Shown: piece by piece, positions 27,376-36,401 of the stretch
Layout of the letters: the number at the start of each line of letters is the position of its first letter
Numbering within the stretch: the first letter of the stretch is position 1
Assembly: GCF_022340605.1 (NCBI RefSeq)
Contig: NZ_JAJDNQ010000088.1
Span: forward strand, 1 to 58,400
Origin: Thiohalocapsa sp.
GTDB lineage: Bacteria; Pseudomonadota; Gammaproteobacteria; Chromatiales; Chromatiaceae
Direction of reading: 5' to 3'
DNA length: 58,400 nucleotides
Notes under the pieces: model-generated
What the model was told of the DNA's origin: nothing
The model's input: the letters and a program-made list of their open reading frames with translations, nothing else
Database searches by the model: none
Program-made: the position numbers and the translations under genes

Positions 27376-27516
27376 GTGCACCCGTACATCGCCTACCTCG
27401 TCATCACCAGCCCGGCCAACCGACGGCCGCGGCCGGACGAATGCTGCCTCCCGTTGCGCCATCTGTTAGCGCGGCTTTGGCGGCGCGTTCAGTCGAGCGC
27501 CGCGTCCCGGTGCTAG
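27376..27516 (+). CDS. Possible 46-residue small protein with strong ribosome-binding site
   Basis: A GTG at 27376 is preceded by GGAGGA at 27364-27369, spacing six bases, the best Shine-Dalgarno in this part of the window. The frame gives (V/M)HPYIAYLVITSPANRR, then a Cys-Cys and a basic C-terminus ending SSAASRC, with a stop at 27514. Short proteins starting MHPY.A..L are common among bacterial hypothetical proteins, but no function is known to me. It stands alone between convergent or opposing genes. This is a moderate-confidence call resting on the ribosome-binding site and the N-terminus. Confidence 0.35.
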   Translation: MHPYIAYLVITSPANRRPRPDECCLPLRHLLARLWRRVQSSAASRC

Positions 27517-27567
27517 CGGTCGTGCACCGGCCCGTCGCGAGGCCATAAGCAATCCGCCCGCATCTCG

Positions 27568-29034
27568 TCAGCGCCGCGGCCGGCGCGCGCCCGCATCCGC
27601 CCGCGCCGGCACCTGGCGCGCCGCGGCCCTGCTCGCGCGCTGCTCCGCCAGCAGCCGCTCCAGCAGCAACGCCCAGAGTCCCACCACGGCAACCGTCATC
27701 AGCGCCATGATGGCCTGCGAGCTCGTGCGCACCTCGCGCGGGATCAGGTCATCGAGGGTCAGCGCCAGCACCGCCAGCACCAGCACTGCCGCCAATCGCG
27801 TGGCGTTGCGGGCACGCGGGTCGAGCACCGCATCGCGCAGCAGCACCAGCGCCGCTGGCAGCAGCATCACCAGGTGATGGGTCCAGCTTGCCGGCGCGGC
27901 CAGGAACACCCAGACCGACAACACCGACAGCTCCAGGTCCACGGCCACCGGGCCCGCGCTGCCGTCGCCTTCCGCGCAGCGTCGTGCCCGCAGCCGCAGG
28001 GATCGGAGCACCGCCCAGCCGGTGGCCAGCGCGAGCGCCATCACCAGCGCGGCGCTGATCCATGCGGCCGCCGTAGGGCTCGCGGCGACGACCTGGCTGA
28101 ATTTGTTGGGCACCAGCCAGCGCGCCACCTCGCCGGCGATACTGCGGTTCCAAGGCGCGGCGATGCTGCTGTGCCCGGGCGGCAGGGCCGTGAAGCCGGT
28201 CGTGCCCAGGATCTGTTGCATCCACGCGGTCCAGCTGCCGGCCGGCGCCAGCGCCAGGCTGAGCCAGAGCAGCGCGGCACCGCCGAGCGCGGCACCGAGC
28301 AATAGCCAAAGCCCCGGCCCGGGCCGCCGGCCGCGCCGCAGGCAGCCGAGGGCGCCGAGGCCCAACAGCCCGTAGTGCGGCTTCGCAACGCTGCCGAGCG
28401 CCAATGCCGCGCCGGCGCCAAGCCGGCTCAGCACGGCCCGCGGCGACCCGGTCGGGGGCGCCGGCCCGGCACGGCGCAGCACCCGCCAGAAGCCCCACAG
28501 GCACAGCAACAGCAGCAAGTTGATCTGCTGGAAGTGCAGCGTGAGATACAGGCCGCCGAAGCAGGCGATGTAGAGCGGCCCCCAGACCCGCAGCCGGCGT
28601 CCGGCGACCGTCGCTGCCGGGGCGTTGACCGTGCGCGCCAGGTCCCATGGCAGCAGCACCATTAGGACCGGCGCGAGGACGAGGTTCAGCGTCCACAGCC
28701 ATGCCCCGGCCTGCGCCAAACCGTGTCCCGCAAGCGGCCAGAGCAGTAAGAAGGCCGTCGGCGGGTAGGTGAACGGCAGGCCCGTCGCGTTCGGGCGCGT
28801 GTAGGGCTCCACGCCGTCCACGAAGACCCGCTGCGCCGCGTGCCAATAGACGCTGAGGTCCAGATCGCGCAGCACCAGCAGGGACGCGATAAAGCCGAAC
28901 AGGGCCAGGGCCGCCGCCAGCGGGAGGTACGCTCGCACCGACTTGAATAAGGTGGCCGGCCGGAGACCGGACACGCGGACGGTGGGCAGCCGGGCGCTAC
29001 GGCGCGGTCTCGGCACGCTGCACCGCCGCGTCAT
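27568..29034 (-). CDS. GT87-like polyprenyl-phosphate mannosyltransferase (DUF2029)
   Basis: 488 residues, multi-spanning. After the first membrane helix, LRDLDLSVYWHAAQRVFVDG and the following GLPFTYPPTAFLLLWPLA are the hallmark of the GT87 (PF09594) GT-C family, with the acidic residue near the first periplasmic loop. About ten hydrophobic segments follow; SVAKPHYGLLGLGALG and PASWTHHLVMLLPAALVLL are further family landmarks. Such enzymes use polyprenyl-phosphate mannose in the periplasm. The ATG at 29034 lies 38 bases inside the 3' end of the STAND gene; a GTG at 28974 would avoid the overlap. The C-terminal ~40 residues are basic. Confidence 0.8.
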   Translation of the reverse strand: MTRRCSVPRPRRSARLPTVRVSGLRPATLFKSVRAYLPLAAALALFGFIASLLVLRDLDLSVYWHAAQRVFVDGVEPYTRPNATGLPFTYPPTAFLLLWPLAGHGLAQAGAWLWTLNLVLAPVLMVLLPWDLARTVNAPAATVAGRRLRVWGPLYIACFGGLYLTLHFQQINLLLLLCLWGFWRVLRRAGPAPPTGSPRAVLSRLGAGAALALGSVAKPHYGLLGLGALGCLRRGRRPGPGLWLLLGAALGGAALLWLSLALAPAGSWTAWMQQILGTTGFTALPPGHSSIAAPWNRSIAGEVARWLVPNKFSQVVAASPTAAAWISAALVMALALATGWAVLRSLRLRARRCAEGDGSAGPVAVDLELSVLSVWVFLAAPASWTHHLVMLLPAALVLLRDAVLDPRARNATRLAAVLVLAVLALTLDDLIPREVRTSSQAIMALMTVAVVGLWALLLERLLAEQRASRAAARQVPARADAGARRPRR

Positions 29035-32000
29035 CGACGATGGCGTTGTCGGCGCGGAAGCGGTAGGCCTCGCGGATCAGCGCGAGCCGCGCCCGGTCCT
29101 CGCCCCAGCGCCGGCGCAGCGCCTGTGACGGCTCGCCGCCGTCGCGCCAGATGCGCCAGAGCATCGCGGCGTTCTCCCAGTAGGCGCCGGCGACGTAGTG
29201 GCCGTCGGGGCTGAACACCGCCGCCGCGACGCCACCCAGGCTCGCCTGCAGCGGCAAGAACTCCTCCTGTACCACGGGCGCGCCGTCTTCGCCGAGCCGT
29301 ACCGCCGGGGTGCGCCAGAGCCGGATGCTGCCATCCCGTGAGGCGGTCAGCATCCAGCGCCCGTCCGGGCTGTAGACGGCGCGATAGATGCGGTCCTGGT
29401 GGCCTTCGAGGATGGCCAGCGGGACGCCGTCGCGGCTCCAGACCCGGGCGGTCTTGTCCAGTGAGCCGGTGAGCACCTGCTGACCGTCCGGTGCGATGGC
29501 GACGCTGTAGACCCGCCCGACGTGTCCGATCAACCGCCGGCGCACGGCGCAGCCGCCGGTCTCGGGGTCCAGGTCCAGCAATGCGGCGCTTGCCGCCGCG
29601 CCGGCGACGGCGGCGAGCCGGCCCTCCGCGTCGAGCGCGATGTCGCCGATGGCGCCCACCTGGGGCGCCAGCTCGCAGCCCTTGTGCCAGACGCCGTCGG
29701 CGTCCCGCAGAAACAGCCTGAACTGCCCCGCGTCGTCGCCGGTGGCCACCAGGGTGCGGTCGCCGACGACCAGCAGTTCGGCCGCTTCGACCGGCGCCTT
29801 GCCGTGGGCCAGGTTCGGCGTCTCGGCCAGCGCCGCGCACTGTGGCACCGAGAACAGGCGCACGGGCTGCACGGGGTCGTTGGAGGTGGTCAGCAGCCAG
29901 GTCTCGTCCGGGCCGAACAGGGCGTTGTAGACCTGGCCATCGGCCGCGTCCGCGACCTTCAGCTGGCAGCTCCGCTCGGTGACCAGGTCGTCCACCTGCG
30001 CGGTGCCGTCGTAGGCGGCAGAGGCCAGGCGCCGCCCGGAGGCGCTGAAGCTCACCTGGCGCACACGCGCGGTGTGCCCGCTGAGCAGGCGCAGCGACTC
30101 GGGCGCCGGGCGCTCCAGGGTGCGCTGGTAGCGCCACACGCGCACGCCGCCGTCGAAGCCCGCGGTGGCGAGCAGCAACGCCCCGCCGTTCGGTGCCAGC
30201 GCCTGCGGCGCCGCGGCCATGGCGACGTCCCAGACGTGGTCGGAATGGCGCAGCTCGAAGCCGAGCCGGGTCACCGGGTCCACGCTCCACAGCCGCACCG
30301 TGCCGTCGCGGCTGGAAAAGGTGGCGAGGCGCTGGCCGTCGTCGTCGAAGCGCACCGCGGTGACCGCGCCATCGTGGCCGAGCACCGCCACGGGTTTGCC
30401 GGTCTCGAGGCTCCACAACCGGGCGGTCCCGTCCAGCGACCCCGTGAGTACCAGGTACTGGCCCTCCAGTTGCGGGGCCGGCTTCGGCGCGATCTCGACA
30501 TCGCTGACACTGAGCTCGTGGCTGCCGAGCACCACCGCCTGGTGGCTGCCGTCCAGCGACCAGCGCACCACCTGGCCCTCGTCGTCCACCGCCACCAGGA
30601 AGTCGCCGCGGGGCGCGAAGGCCACATCGCGCACGGCGGTGCGATGCACCTTCACCACCGAGCCGCCGATGCGGCTCTTGGACAGCTCACCGAGCGGGGT
30701 GCCGTCGTCGCCCCGAAACAGCCGCACGCGCTCGTCCGCCGCGGCGATGGCGATGCGCTCGCCGGCGGCATCGAACACCGCGGCATTGAACGGCCGGCCC
30801 AGCGGTCCGTCCGCCGGCAGCGACAGCAGGCGCCGCCCGGCCGCCACGTCGAACACGTGGCTGCGCCCGGCGGCGGAGGCGGTGATGAGCCGATCGCCAT
30901 CCGGCGCGAAGGCGAGGCCGCGGATCTCCCCCTCGCCCAGCATCCGGTGCAGCAGCACCTTGCCGGGCAGCGCCAGGTCCAGCACGCAGATACCGTCGTT
31001 GCCGTGCGCGTCCGCCACCGCGATGGCCAGCCGGCGCCGGTTCGGACTCAGCGTGAAGGCGCTGCCCGCGCGGGTGCCGCAAACATAGAGCGGAGTGGCG
31101 TCCGCGGCCGCCGGCAGTCGCCAGACGCCGTCTCTGCCGATGCCGACGATCTGGTCCTCATCCCCGATCACCAGGCTATGGATGCGGAGCCCATCGCCAC
31201 CGAGATCGCGGTCCGGCAGGTAGCGCCCGCGATCCAGCCGCCATAGCACCGGCCCCTGGTCCGGCGTCACGGTCGCCAATTGCTCGCCGTCGGCGGCGAT
31301 GGCCGGGATGCGCACGTCGTCCGGGTTAGGCCCCGCGGACGGCGCCATGGCAAGCAGCCGGTTGCCGGCGAAGGCGAGGCCGAGCTTGCGGACCGCCTGC
31401 TCGGGCAGGTCGGCGCCGGCGTCGATGGCATTGATGATCGCCTGCGGCGTGTTGCCGCGGGCGATGTGCAGCTCCGCCTCCTTGAGCAGGCTCTTGTTCA
31501 GATTGACCCGCGCGGTGCGCGATGCCTCCCAGGCGAAACCGGCGGCGAGCACGGCGCCCAGCAGCAGCGACACCAGCACCAGCCCGGTGACGCGCACCAG
31601 ACGGTTGCGGCGGCGCAGGAAGGCCAGGTTGGCGGCGGCGGCGGCGAGAAACTCCCGCTCCAGCGGCTCCAGCTCGTCCGGGTGTGTCCGGGCAAAGGTG
31701 TCCGCGGCGGCGAAGACGGTCTCACCATAGAGATATTCGCGGTTGCAGTCGGTGCGCTTCCACAGCCGCGCCTGGCGGCTGAGCTGGGTGCGCAGGGCCA
31801 GGGTGCGGCGGTTGCCCGGCGCGGCGAGCCAGTCGCCGACCGGCGCCCAGTCGGTCAGCAGCGCCGGATGCGCGAAGCTGGCCACGGCGCGCAGCGCCTG
31901 CCAGTGAGCCTGGGGCTGCGCGGACGCGCTCGCATCTTCGCCGGCGTCTTGCTCGGCAGTGTCGGCGTGCTGCAGGTCGGCGGTGGCCGCGTCGGCGAGC

Positions 32001-33883
32001 GCGTCGGCCCCGCCCTTGCGCCGCCGCAGCCGACGCAGGGGCCACTCTTCGCGGCCCTGCCGCCAGACCCCGCGCAGCAGCGTCGCAAGCCGCAGGTCCG
32101 GGGCGCCGCAGCGGCTCAGCAGGGCGGGATCTTCGCTGCCCTCGGTGACCACCAGTCGGGCGTCCACCATGGCGTCGATGAGGCGCCGACAGCCCGGCTC
32201 CGCGCGCAGCACATCGAGATCGCCCTGGCGCGCGTCGGGCTGCGCGCCGCGGGCACCGTCCACGGCGATGAGAGCGCGGCAGAGCCGTGGCAGCGCGGCG
32301 CGGGCGTCCGCATCCAATCGCGCCCACAGGGCGTCGGCGCGCGCGAGCACGATGCCGGTGAGTCCGCCCGCGGCCCGCAGGTGCTCCGCGGTCAGCCGCA
32401 CCTCGCCGGACTGGACCGCGGCGGCGTGCTCGTAGGCGGCCTGGAGCAGGGCCTGCACCGGCGGCGCCCAGTCCCGCAGCGCAACGGCCTCGGACTCCAG
32501 CCGCTCCACCAGGCTGCGGCCCTCGCCGACGGCACCGGCATCCAGCTCGATGCCGGCGACCCGGGCGGGGATCTCGATCACCTGGCGGATGCGCGCCGTC
32601 GGCGGCGGCTCCAGCGCCAGCACCTGCTCCGCGGTAGACCGCGCCGGGTCCAGCAGCCGCTCGGCCAGCGGCGTCAGATGCCGCAGGGCGTTGCTGCGCA
32701 GCGCCGCGATCACCCAGATGGCCGGATGGCCGGAGAGCCCGCGGAGAGCCTTGAGCAGTGCGTCGCGCGCGGCCGCCTCCGCCGCCAGCGCCGGGTCCAG
32801 CGGGTCGACGATGACCGCGAGTCGCGCCTGCGCCTCGGCATCGTTGCCCTTGGCGAGCTGTGCCAGCGCGCTGGCGAGCTGGCCGGCGGCGAGTTCGGGC
32901 TCACTGGCGAGCAGGCGCTCCAGTGCCCCGGCGGAGAGCCCGAGCTCGGCCAGCGGTACGCCCAACACGTCCGGTGCGTGCAGGCGTGCCGCCAGTGCCG
33001 CCAGCGGCGACGGCCCGTCGCTGCCCGGGTCCACCAGCGCGCAACGCACGGTGGCGATATGCTCGAACAGGAACGGCCGCGTCAGCCGCGGCACCAGCCC
33101 GGCGCGCAGCAGCGAGGTCTTGCCGCTGCCGCTCGGGCCGCTCAGCAGCAACAGGCCGGCGCTGCCGGGGGGGCGCTGTTCCAGGCGCTGCAAGAGCGCG
33201 CGCGTCTCCTGCTCACGGCCGGTGAACACCCGCTCGTCGCCGATATCAAAGGGGCGGTCCGCCCGGAAAGGACTGCCCTGCCACTGGGCGATGCCGGCGG
33301 AGGCGCGCCGCTCCGCGCTGATGCGCCGGTTGAGCAGCTTGCGCAGTTGCGTCTCCACCAGCTCGCGGAACGCCGCATCGCCGTCGAAGACCCGGAACGC
33401 GCGCCGGAATGTATTGTCTTCGTTGAAGAAGTGGGTGCGGAAGAACTCGTCCAGGCGGCGCCGGTCCTCCACCGCCTCGCGTGCGGTGGCGGCGTCGGTG
33501 ATGTCCACCAGCTTGGGTGCGGTCTTCTTGTAGACCAGCACCTCCGGCGTCCCGGCGCGGGCGGAGGCCTCCACCGCGTTGACGAACTCCCACTCCGTGC
33601 CGGTCATGCCGCGGTAGGGCTCCTCCGGCAGCGGCGAGCCGAGCCGCGTCCACAGGATCACCAGCACGATGTCGCAGTCCTCGGGCTGGGTCAGGCCCGC
33701 CTGGAAGGTGCGGTCCGCGGTGAGTGCCTCCTCCTCCCAGAGCACGGCCTGGAGCTGAAAGTAGGGCAGATACTCACGTCCGAGCCGCTCGATGATGTCC
33801 TTCACCGCCGCACGCTCGTGCTCCACGTCCGAGGGTGACGAGACGAAGATTTTGATGCGCGCGTCGCGGGCTCGTTGGTTCAT
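28997..33883 (-). CDS. DUF4062-STAND NTPase-TM-WD40 repeat protein
   Basis: 1628 residues. Residues ~8-120 match DUF4062, a TIR-like domain (RIKIFVSSPSDVEHERAAVK, CDIVLVILWTRLGSPLPEE, MTGTEWEFVNA). The Walker A motif GPSGSGKT is at 249-256 and the probable Walker B strand is LAVIVDPLDP at ~355-364, giving an nSTAND1-type ATPase. A helical region follows, then an acidic/Ala linker (~630-660). A single membrane helix lies at ~764-784 (VTGLVLVSLLLGAVLAAGF). From ~840 to ~1600 there are many WD40 blades, for example GSLDGTARLWS, SSRDGTVRLWS, ASRDGSIRLWR. STAND proteins of this kind sense a ligand through the repeats and oligomerise to trigger the N-terminal effector. The effector would be cytoplasmic; the side of the repeats is not certain. 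A role in defence or signalling is inference. Confidence 0.88.
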   Translation of the reverse strand: MNQRARDARIKIFVSSPSDVEHERAAVKDIIERLGREYLPYFQLQAVLWEEEALTADRTFQAGLTQPEDCDIVLVILWTRLGSPLPEEPYRGMTGTEWEFVNAVEASARAGTPEVLVYKKTAPKLVDITDAATAREAVEDRRRLDEFFRTHFFNEDNTFRRAFRVFDGDAAFRELVETQLRKLLNRRISAERRASAGIAQWQGSPFRADRPFDIGDERVFTGREQETRALLQRLEQRPPGSAGLLLLSGPSGSGKTSLLRAGLVPRLTRPFLFEHIATVRCALVDPGSDGPSPLAALAARLHAPDVLGVPLAELGLSAGALERLLASEPELAAGQLASALAQLAKGNDAEAQARLAVIVDPLDPALAAEAAARDALLKALRGLSGHPAIWVIAALRSNALRHLTPLAERLLDPARSTAEQVLALEPPPTARIRQVIEIPARVAGIELDAGAVGEGRSLVERLESEAVALRDWAPPVQALLQAAYEHAAAVQSGEVRLTAEHLRAAGGLTGIVLARADALWARLDADARAALPRLCRALIAVDGARGAQPDARQGDLDVLRAEPGCRRLIDAMVDARLVVTEGSEDPALLSRCGAPDLRLATLLRGVWRQGREEWPLRRLRRRKGGADALADAATADLQHADTAEQDAGEDASASAQPQAHWQALRAVASFAHPALLTDWAPVGDWLAAPGNRRTLALRTQLSRQARLWKRTDCNREYLYGETVFAAADTFARTHPDELEPLEREFLAAAAANLAFLRRRNRLVRVTGLVLVSLLLGAVLAAGFAWEASRTARVNLNKSLLKEAELHIARGNTPQAIINAIDAGADLPEQAVRKLGLAFAGNRLLAMAPSAGPNPDDVRIPAIAADGEQLATVTPDQGPVLWRLDRGRYLPDRDLGGDGLRIHSLVIGDEDQIVGIGRDGVWRLPAAADATPLYVCGTRAGSAFTLSPNRRRLAIAVADAHGNDGICVLDLALPGKVLLHRMLGEGEIRGLAFAPDGDRLITASAAGRSHVFDVAAGRRLLSLPADGPLGRPFNAAVFDAAGERIAIAAADERVRLFRGDDGTPLGELSKSRIGGSVVKVHRTAVRDVAFAPRGDFLVAVDDEGQVVRWSLDGSHQAVVLGSHELSVSDVEIAPKPAPQLEGQYLVLTGSLDGTARLWSLETGKPVAVLGHDGAVTAVRFDDDGQRLATFSSRDGTVRLWSVDPVTRLGFELRHSDHVWDVAMAAAPQALAPNGGALLLATAGFDGGVRVWRYQRTLERPAPESLRLLSGHTARVRQVSFSASGRRLASAAYDGTAQVDDLVTERSCQLKVADAADGQVYNALFGPDETWLLTTSNDPVQPVRLFSVPQCAALAETPNLAHGKAPVEAAELLVVGDRTLVATGDDAGQFRLFLRDADGVWHKGCELAPQVGAIGDIALDAEGRLAAVAGAAASAALLDLDPETGGCAVRRRLIGHVGRVYSVAIAPDGQQVLTGSLDKTARVWSRDGVPLAILEGHQDRIYRAVYSPDGRWMLTASRDGSIRLWRTPAVRLGEDGAPVVQEEFLPLQASLGGVAAAVFSPDGHYVAGAYWENAAMLWRIWRDGGEPSQALRRRWGEDRARLALIREAYRFRADNAIVDDAAVQRAETAP

Positions 33884-34061
33884 CCGGGTGGCGCCGACAG
33901 GGCGGAGGCGAAGCTCGGCGCATCATACCGGCGTGGCCGGGCGGCTGCGCATTACACCGGCGGTCCATTCTCGACAGAGGCACATGCCGACGCGATACAA
34001 TCAGGATACATCGGCCGATGCCGCATGCCAGTCGCGCGCGGGCGCGACGAGTGGGGATGCA

Positions 34062-35993
34062 ATGACAGAGCAAGCGCAGTCGAAATCCATGAGCATGGAC
34101 GAGCTCCTCAGCGAAGCGGTCGGCACCATCCTCCGCGATCCCGACGCCGAGCACTTCCTGCGCTGGGGACGCACCCGCATCCCGCAGATGCTGGCCGACG
34201 TCGAATCCCTCGATGCCGCCGACGAGCGCCGCCTCGCCGCCCTGCTGGCCCAGGCCATCTGGAACGCCATGCCGCGCCCGGACCTCGGCTTTCGCGCGCT
34301 GCCCATGCCGGAGCCCGCGCCATCCGATCCTTGTCGCTGCGGCTCGGGCGTCGCCTACGGGGACTGCTGCCAGGCCGCCGGCGACGTCCCCGATCTGCCG
34401 CCGGAGATCCTCTGGGACCCGCTGCTGGATCAGCTCAGCGAGGCACAACTGCAGGCCGCCGTGCACAGCGGCGCCGTGCCCCAGCCGCTGCTCGCCAAGG
34501 TGGCGGACCGCTGGCTGGCGCTGGAGCGCCCGGGCCGCGCCGTCGCGCTGCTGGAGCCGCTGTTCACAGGGGACCTCGCCGCCGTGGACGAGGTGTTCGA
34601 GCCAGCGCTGGACGTCCTCTGCGACGCATACGATGCGCTGGATCACTGGAAGAAGAAGCAGGCGTTCCTGTTGCGCGTCACCGATGACGCCAGCCCGACG
34701 CTCAAGTCCGCGGCCTGGCAGCGCCTGAGCGTCATGTTCATCGACGAGGGCGACTTCGACTACGCCACCGAGGCATTCGCCCAGGCGCAGCGCCACGGCC
34801 CCGAGCATCCCGGCACCGCGCTCCTGGAGATCACGCTGCTCGCCGCCCGCCATCGCGACGACCACGCCCGCGCGCGGGCCCATTTCTGGCAGCACCAGCT
34901 GCGCCGTGCCGGCCACGAGGGCAGCGGCATTTACGAGTTCCTGGAGCGTGCCCGCGAAGACCCGCAGCAGGCGCTGATGATGAGCCAGGCGGCGGCCATG
35001 GACCCGTCGCTGCTGCGCGTGCGCGACTGGCTGGCCGGTCTGCCGGACCGCCCGCTGCCGAGCCTGCCGCTGGAGGTCATCGAGGACCCGCTCCACTGCG
35101 CCGACGACCGCCAGCTACCGCTGTTCGATCCGGAGATGCTGCCGCTGCCGCCGGCGGCCAGGGGTGGTGGCGGCTGCTGCGCCCTCACGCCGACACGTGC
35201 GCTGGCCGCGGTGGAGCGCGCCTGGCACCGCGTGTTCCCGGCGGACAAGCCCTTGTCCACGCTACTCTCCGGTGCGGAGCACGAGCAGGTGTGGCAAAGC
35301 TACGACTGGCTCGCCTATCTGGAGACCAGCCCGTTGGCCGCGGACAGCCTGGACATCCTGGACGACGTCGCCACCGCCCTCTACGCGCACCCCGAAAGCA
35401 GCCTGCCCTGGGTGTCGCGGGTCATGCTCGACCCGGTGCTGGCGCGCGCCGAGGCCATCCTGCGTCACAACATCGGCGCGCGGCAGCTCGGCGCCCTGCC
35501 CTGGATCGATCCGCGCAACCGCCCCGCGCTGCGGCTGTTGTTCCGCTGCTATCGCCGCCACGCGGAGGCCGGCGACGACGCCGCCGCCGTGGCGCTGATG
35601 GAATTGCTGCTGGAGCTGAACCCGCGCGACAACCACGGCGTGCGTGCCGAGCTGATGAATCATTACCTGCGCGTGCACGAGGACGAGAAGGCCCTGGCCC
35701 TGGCGCGGCGCTTCCCCATCGACGCCCTGGCCGACACGGCCTATGGCGAAGTGCTCGCGCTGTACCGGCTCGGCCATCAGGAGCGCGCCGCGCTGGTGCT
35801 GCACGAGGCCGTGGGCCGCCTGCCGCGGGTGCCGCGCTTCCTGCTGCGCAAGCGGGTGCGGCGGCCCCAGCTGCATCAGAACGGCTTCGTCGCCGGCGGC
35901 GACGACCAGGCCTGGCTCTACCGTCAGGCCATGCGCGACGTCTGGGCGGCGGAGCCGGGGCTTCTGGCCTGGATGAAGAAGCTCACCGCCTGA
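34062..35993 (+). CDS. SEC-C motif protein with TPR-like helical repeats
   Basis: 643 residues from the ATG at 34062, which has a GGGG run six bases upstream; the frame is open far upstream but that part is not protein-like. DPCRCGSGVAYGDCCQ (about residues 87-102) is a SEC-C zinc-binding motif of the C-x-C-x8-C-C form, as at the end of SecA. The rest is alpha-helical with TPR-like pairs (RAVALLEPLFTGDLAAVDEV, DFDYATEAFAQAQRHGPEHP, EKALALARRFPIDALADTAY). A Gly/Cys patch (ARGGGGCCAL) near residue 365 is odd. Function unknown; SEC-C proteins often bind ribosome- or chaperone-related partners. It is transcribed away from the STAND gene from a shared 180-base region. Confidence 0.75.
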   Translation: MTEQAQSKSMSMDELLSEAVGTILRDPDAEHFLRWGRTRIPQMLADVESLDAADERRLAALLAQAIWNAMPRPDLGFRALPMPEPAPSDPCRCGSGVAYGDCCQAAGDVPDLPPEILWDPLLDQLSEAQLQAAVHSGAVPQPLLAKVADRWLALERPGRAVALLEPLFTGDLAAVDEVFEPALDVLCDAYDALDHWKKKQAFLLRVTDDASPTLKSAAWQRLSVMFIDEGDFDYATEAFAQAQRHGPEHPGTALLEITLLAARHRDDHARARAHFWQHQLRRAGHEGSGIYEFLERAREDPQQALMMSQAAAMDPSLLRVRDWLAGLPDRPLPSLPLEVIEDPLHCADDRQLPLFDPEMLPLPPAARGGGGCCALTPTRALAAVERAWHRVFPADKPLSTLLSGAEHEQVWQSYDWLAYLETSPLAADSLDILDDVATALYAHPESSLPWVSRVMLDPVLARAEAILRHNIGARQLGALPWIDPRNRPALRLLFRCYRRHAEAGDDAAAVALMELLLELNPRDNHGVRAELMNHYLRVHEDEKALALARRFPIDALADTAYGEVLALYRLGHQERAALVLHEAVGRLPRVPRFLLRKRVRRPQLHQNGFVAGGDDQAWLYRQAMRDVWAAEPGLLAWMKKLTA

Positions 35994-36401
35994 GGCGGCG
36001 ACCGGGCACATGCGGCTGGACAAGTCTTCCGTGTAGGTCGGGTTAGCGCAGCGTAACCCGACGACGGGTGTCCGTAAGCCCTTGATTGTGGGGTTACGCT
36101 ATCGCTAACCCGACCTACGATCCGCTCGATTTCGGCGTTGCGAGCAATACTTGCCCGATCTCACGTCCCCGGGCGCGCGTCCAACGGGCGGCCACGAGCG
36201 ACCACTGTGCGCCCGCGTGGCGCCCGCGGAGGCTGGCCGGATGCACCGCTGCCCGCTAAGCTGCGCGCCTCTGCGACAGCAATCACACCAGCGGCGGCCG
36301 CTTGGCTGCCACCATGCCGAGATCCGCGACTGTCCGACGACCGTGGCCCGCGCGGCTCGTGCCGGGTCCGAGCGGCCGCGCTGACACAGGAGAACAGCAT
36401 C
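35994..36401. other. Intergenic region containing one REP-like element
   Basis: 408 bases. The first half holds the palindromic repeat at 36033-36118. The second half is GC-rich and open in several frames, with no gene recognised, and ends in the AGGAGA ribosome-binding site of the next gene. Confidence 0.6.
36033..36118. repeat. REP-like palindromic repeat, family 1, copy A
   Basis: An 86-base element with ends GTAGGTCGGGTTAGCG and CGCTAACCCGACCTAC and a second inner pair of inverted arms (GTAACCCGAC / GGGTTACGC). Two further copies lie at 49235-49319 and, inverted, at 51769-51853. It lies 40 bases after the SEC-C gene stop, where it could fold as a hairpin in the transcript. Confidence 0.85.

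Noticed and set aside
9571..33173. G7 runs (9571, 10047, 13801, 18804, 26593, 33167) as phase-variation switches
   Set aside because: They lie in surface-related genes, but runs of seven are expected often by chance at this GC content and none is longer than seven.
31280..33838. 852-codon plus-strand open frame antisense to the STAND gene
   Set aside because: Arg/Gly/Gln-rich translation with no family motifs; it is the high-GC shadow of the STAND coding frame, which has clear domains.
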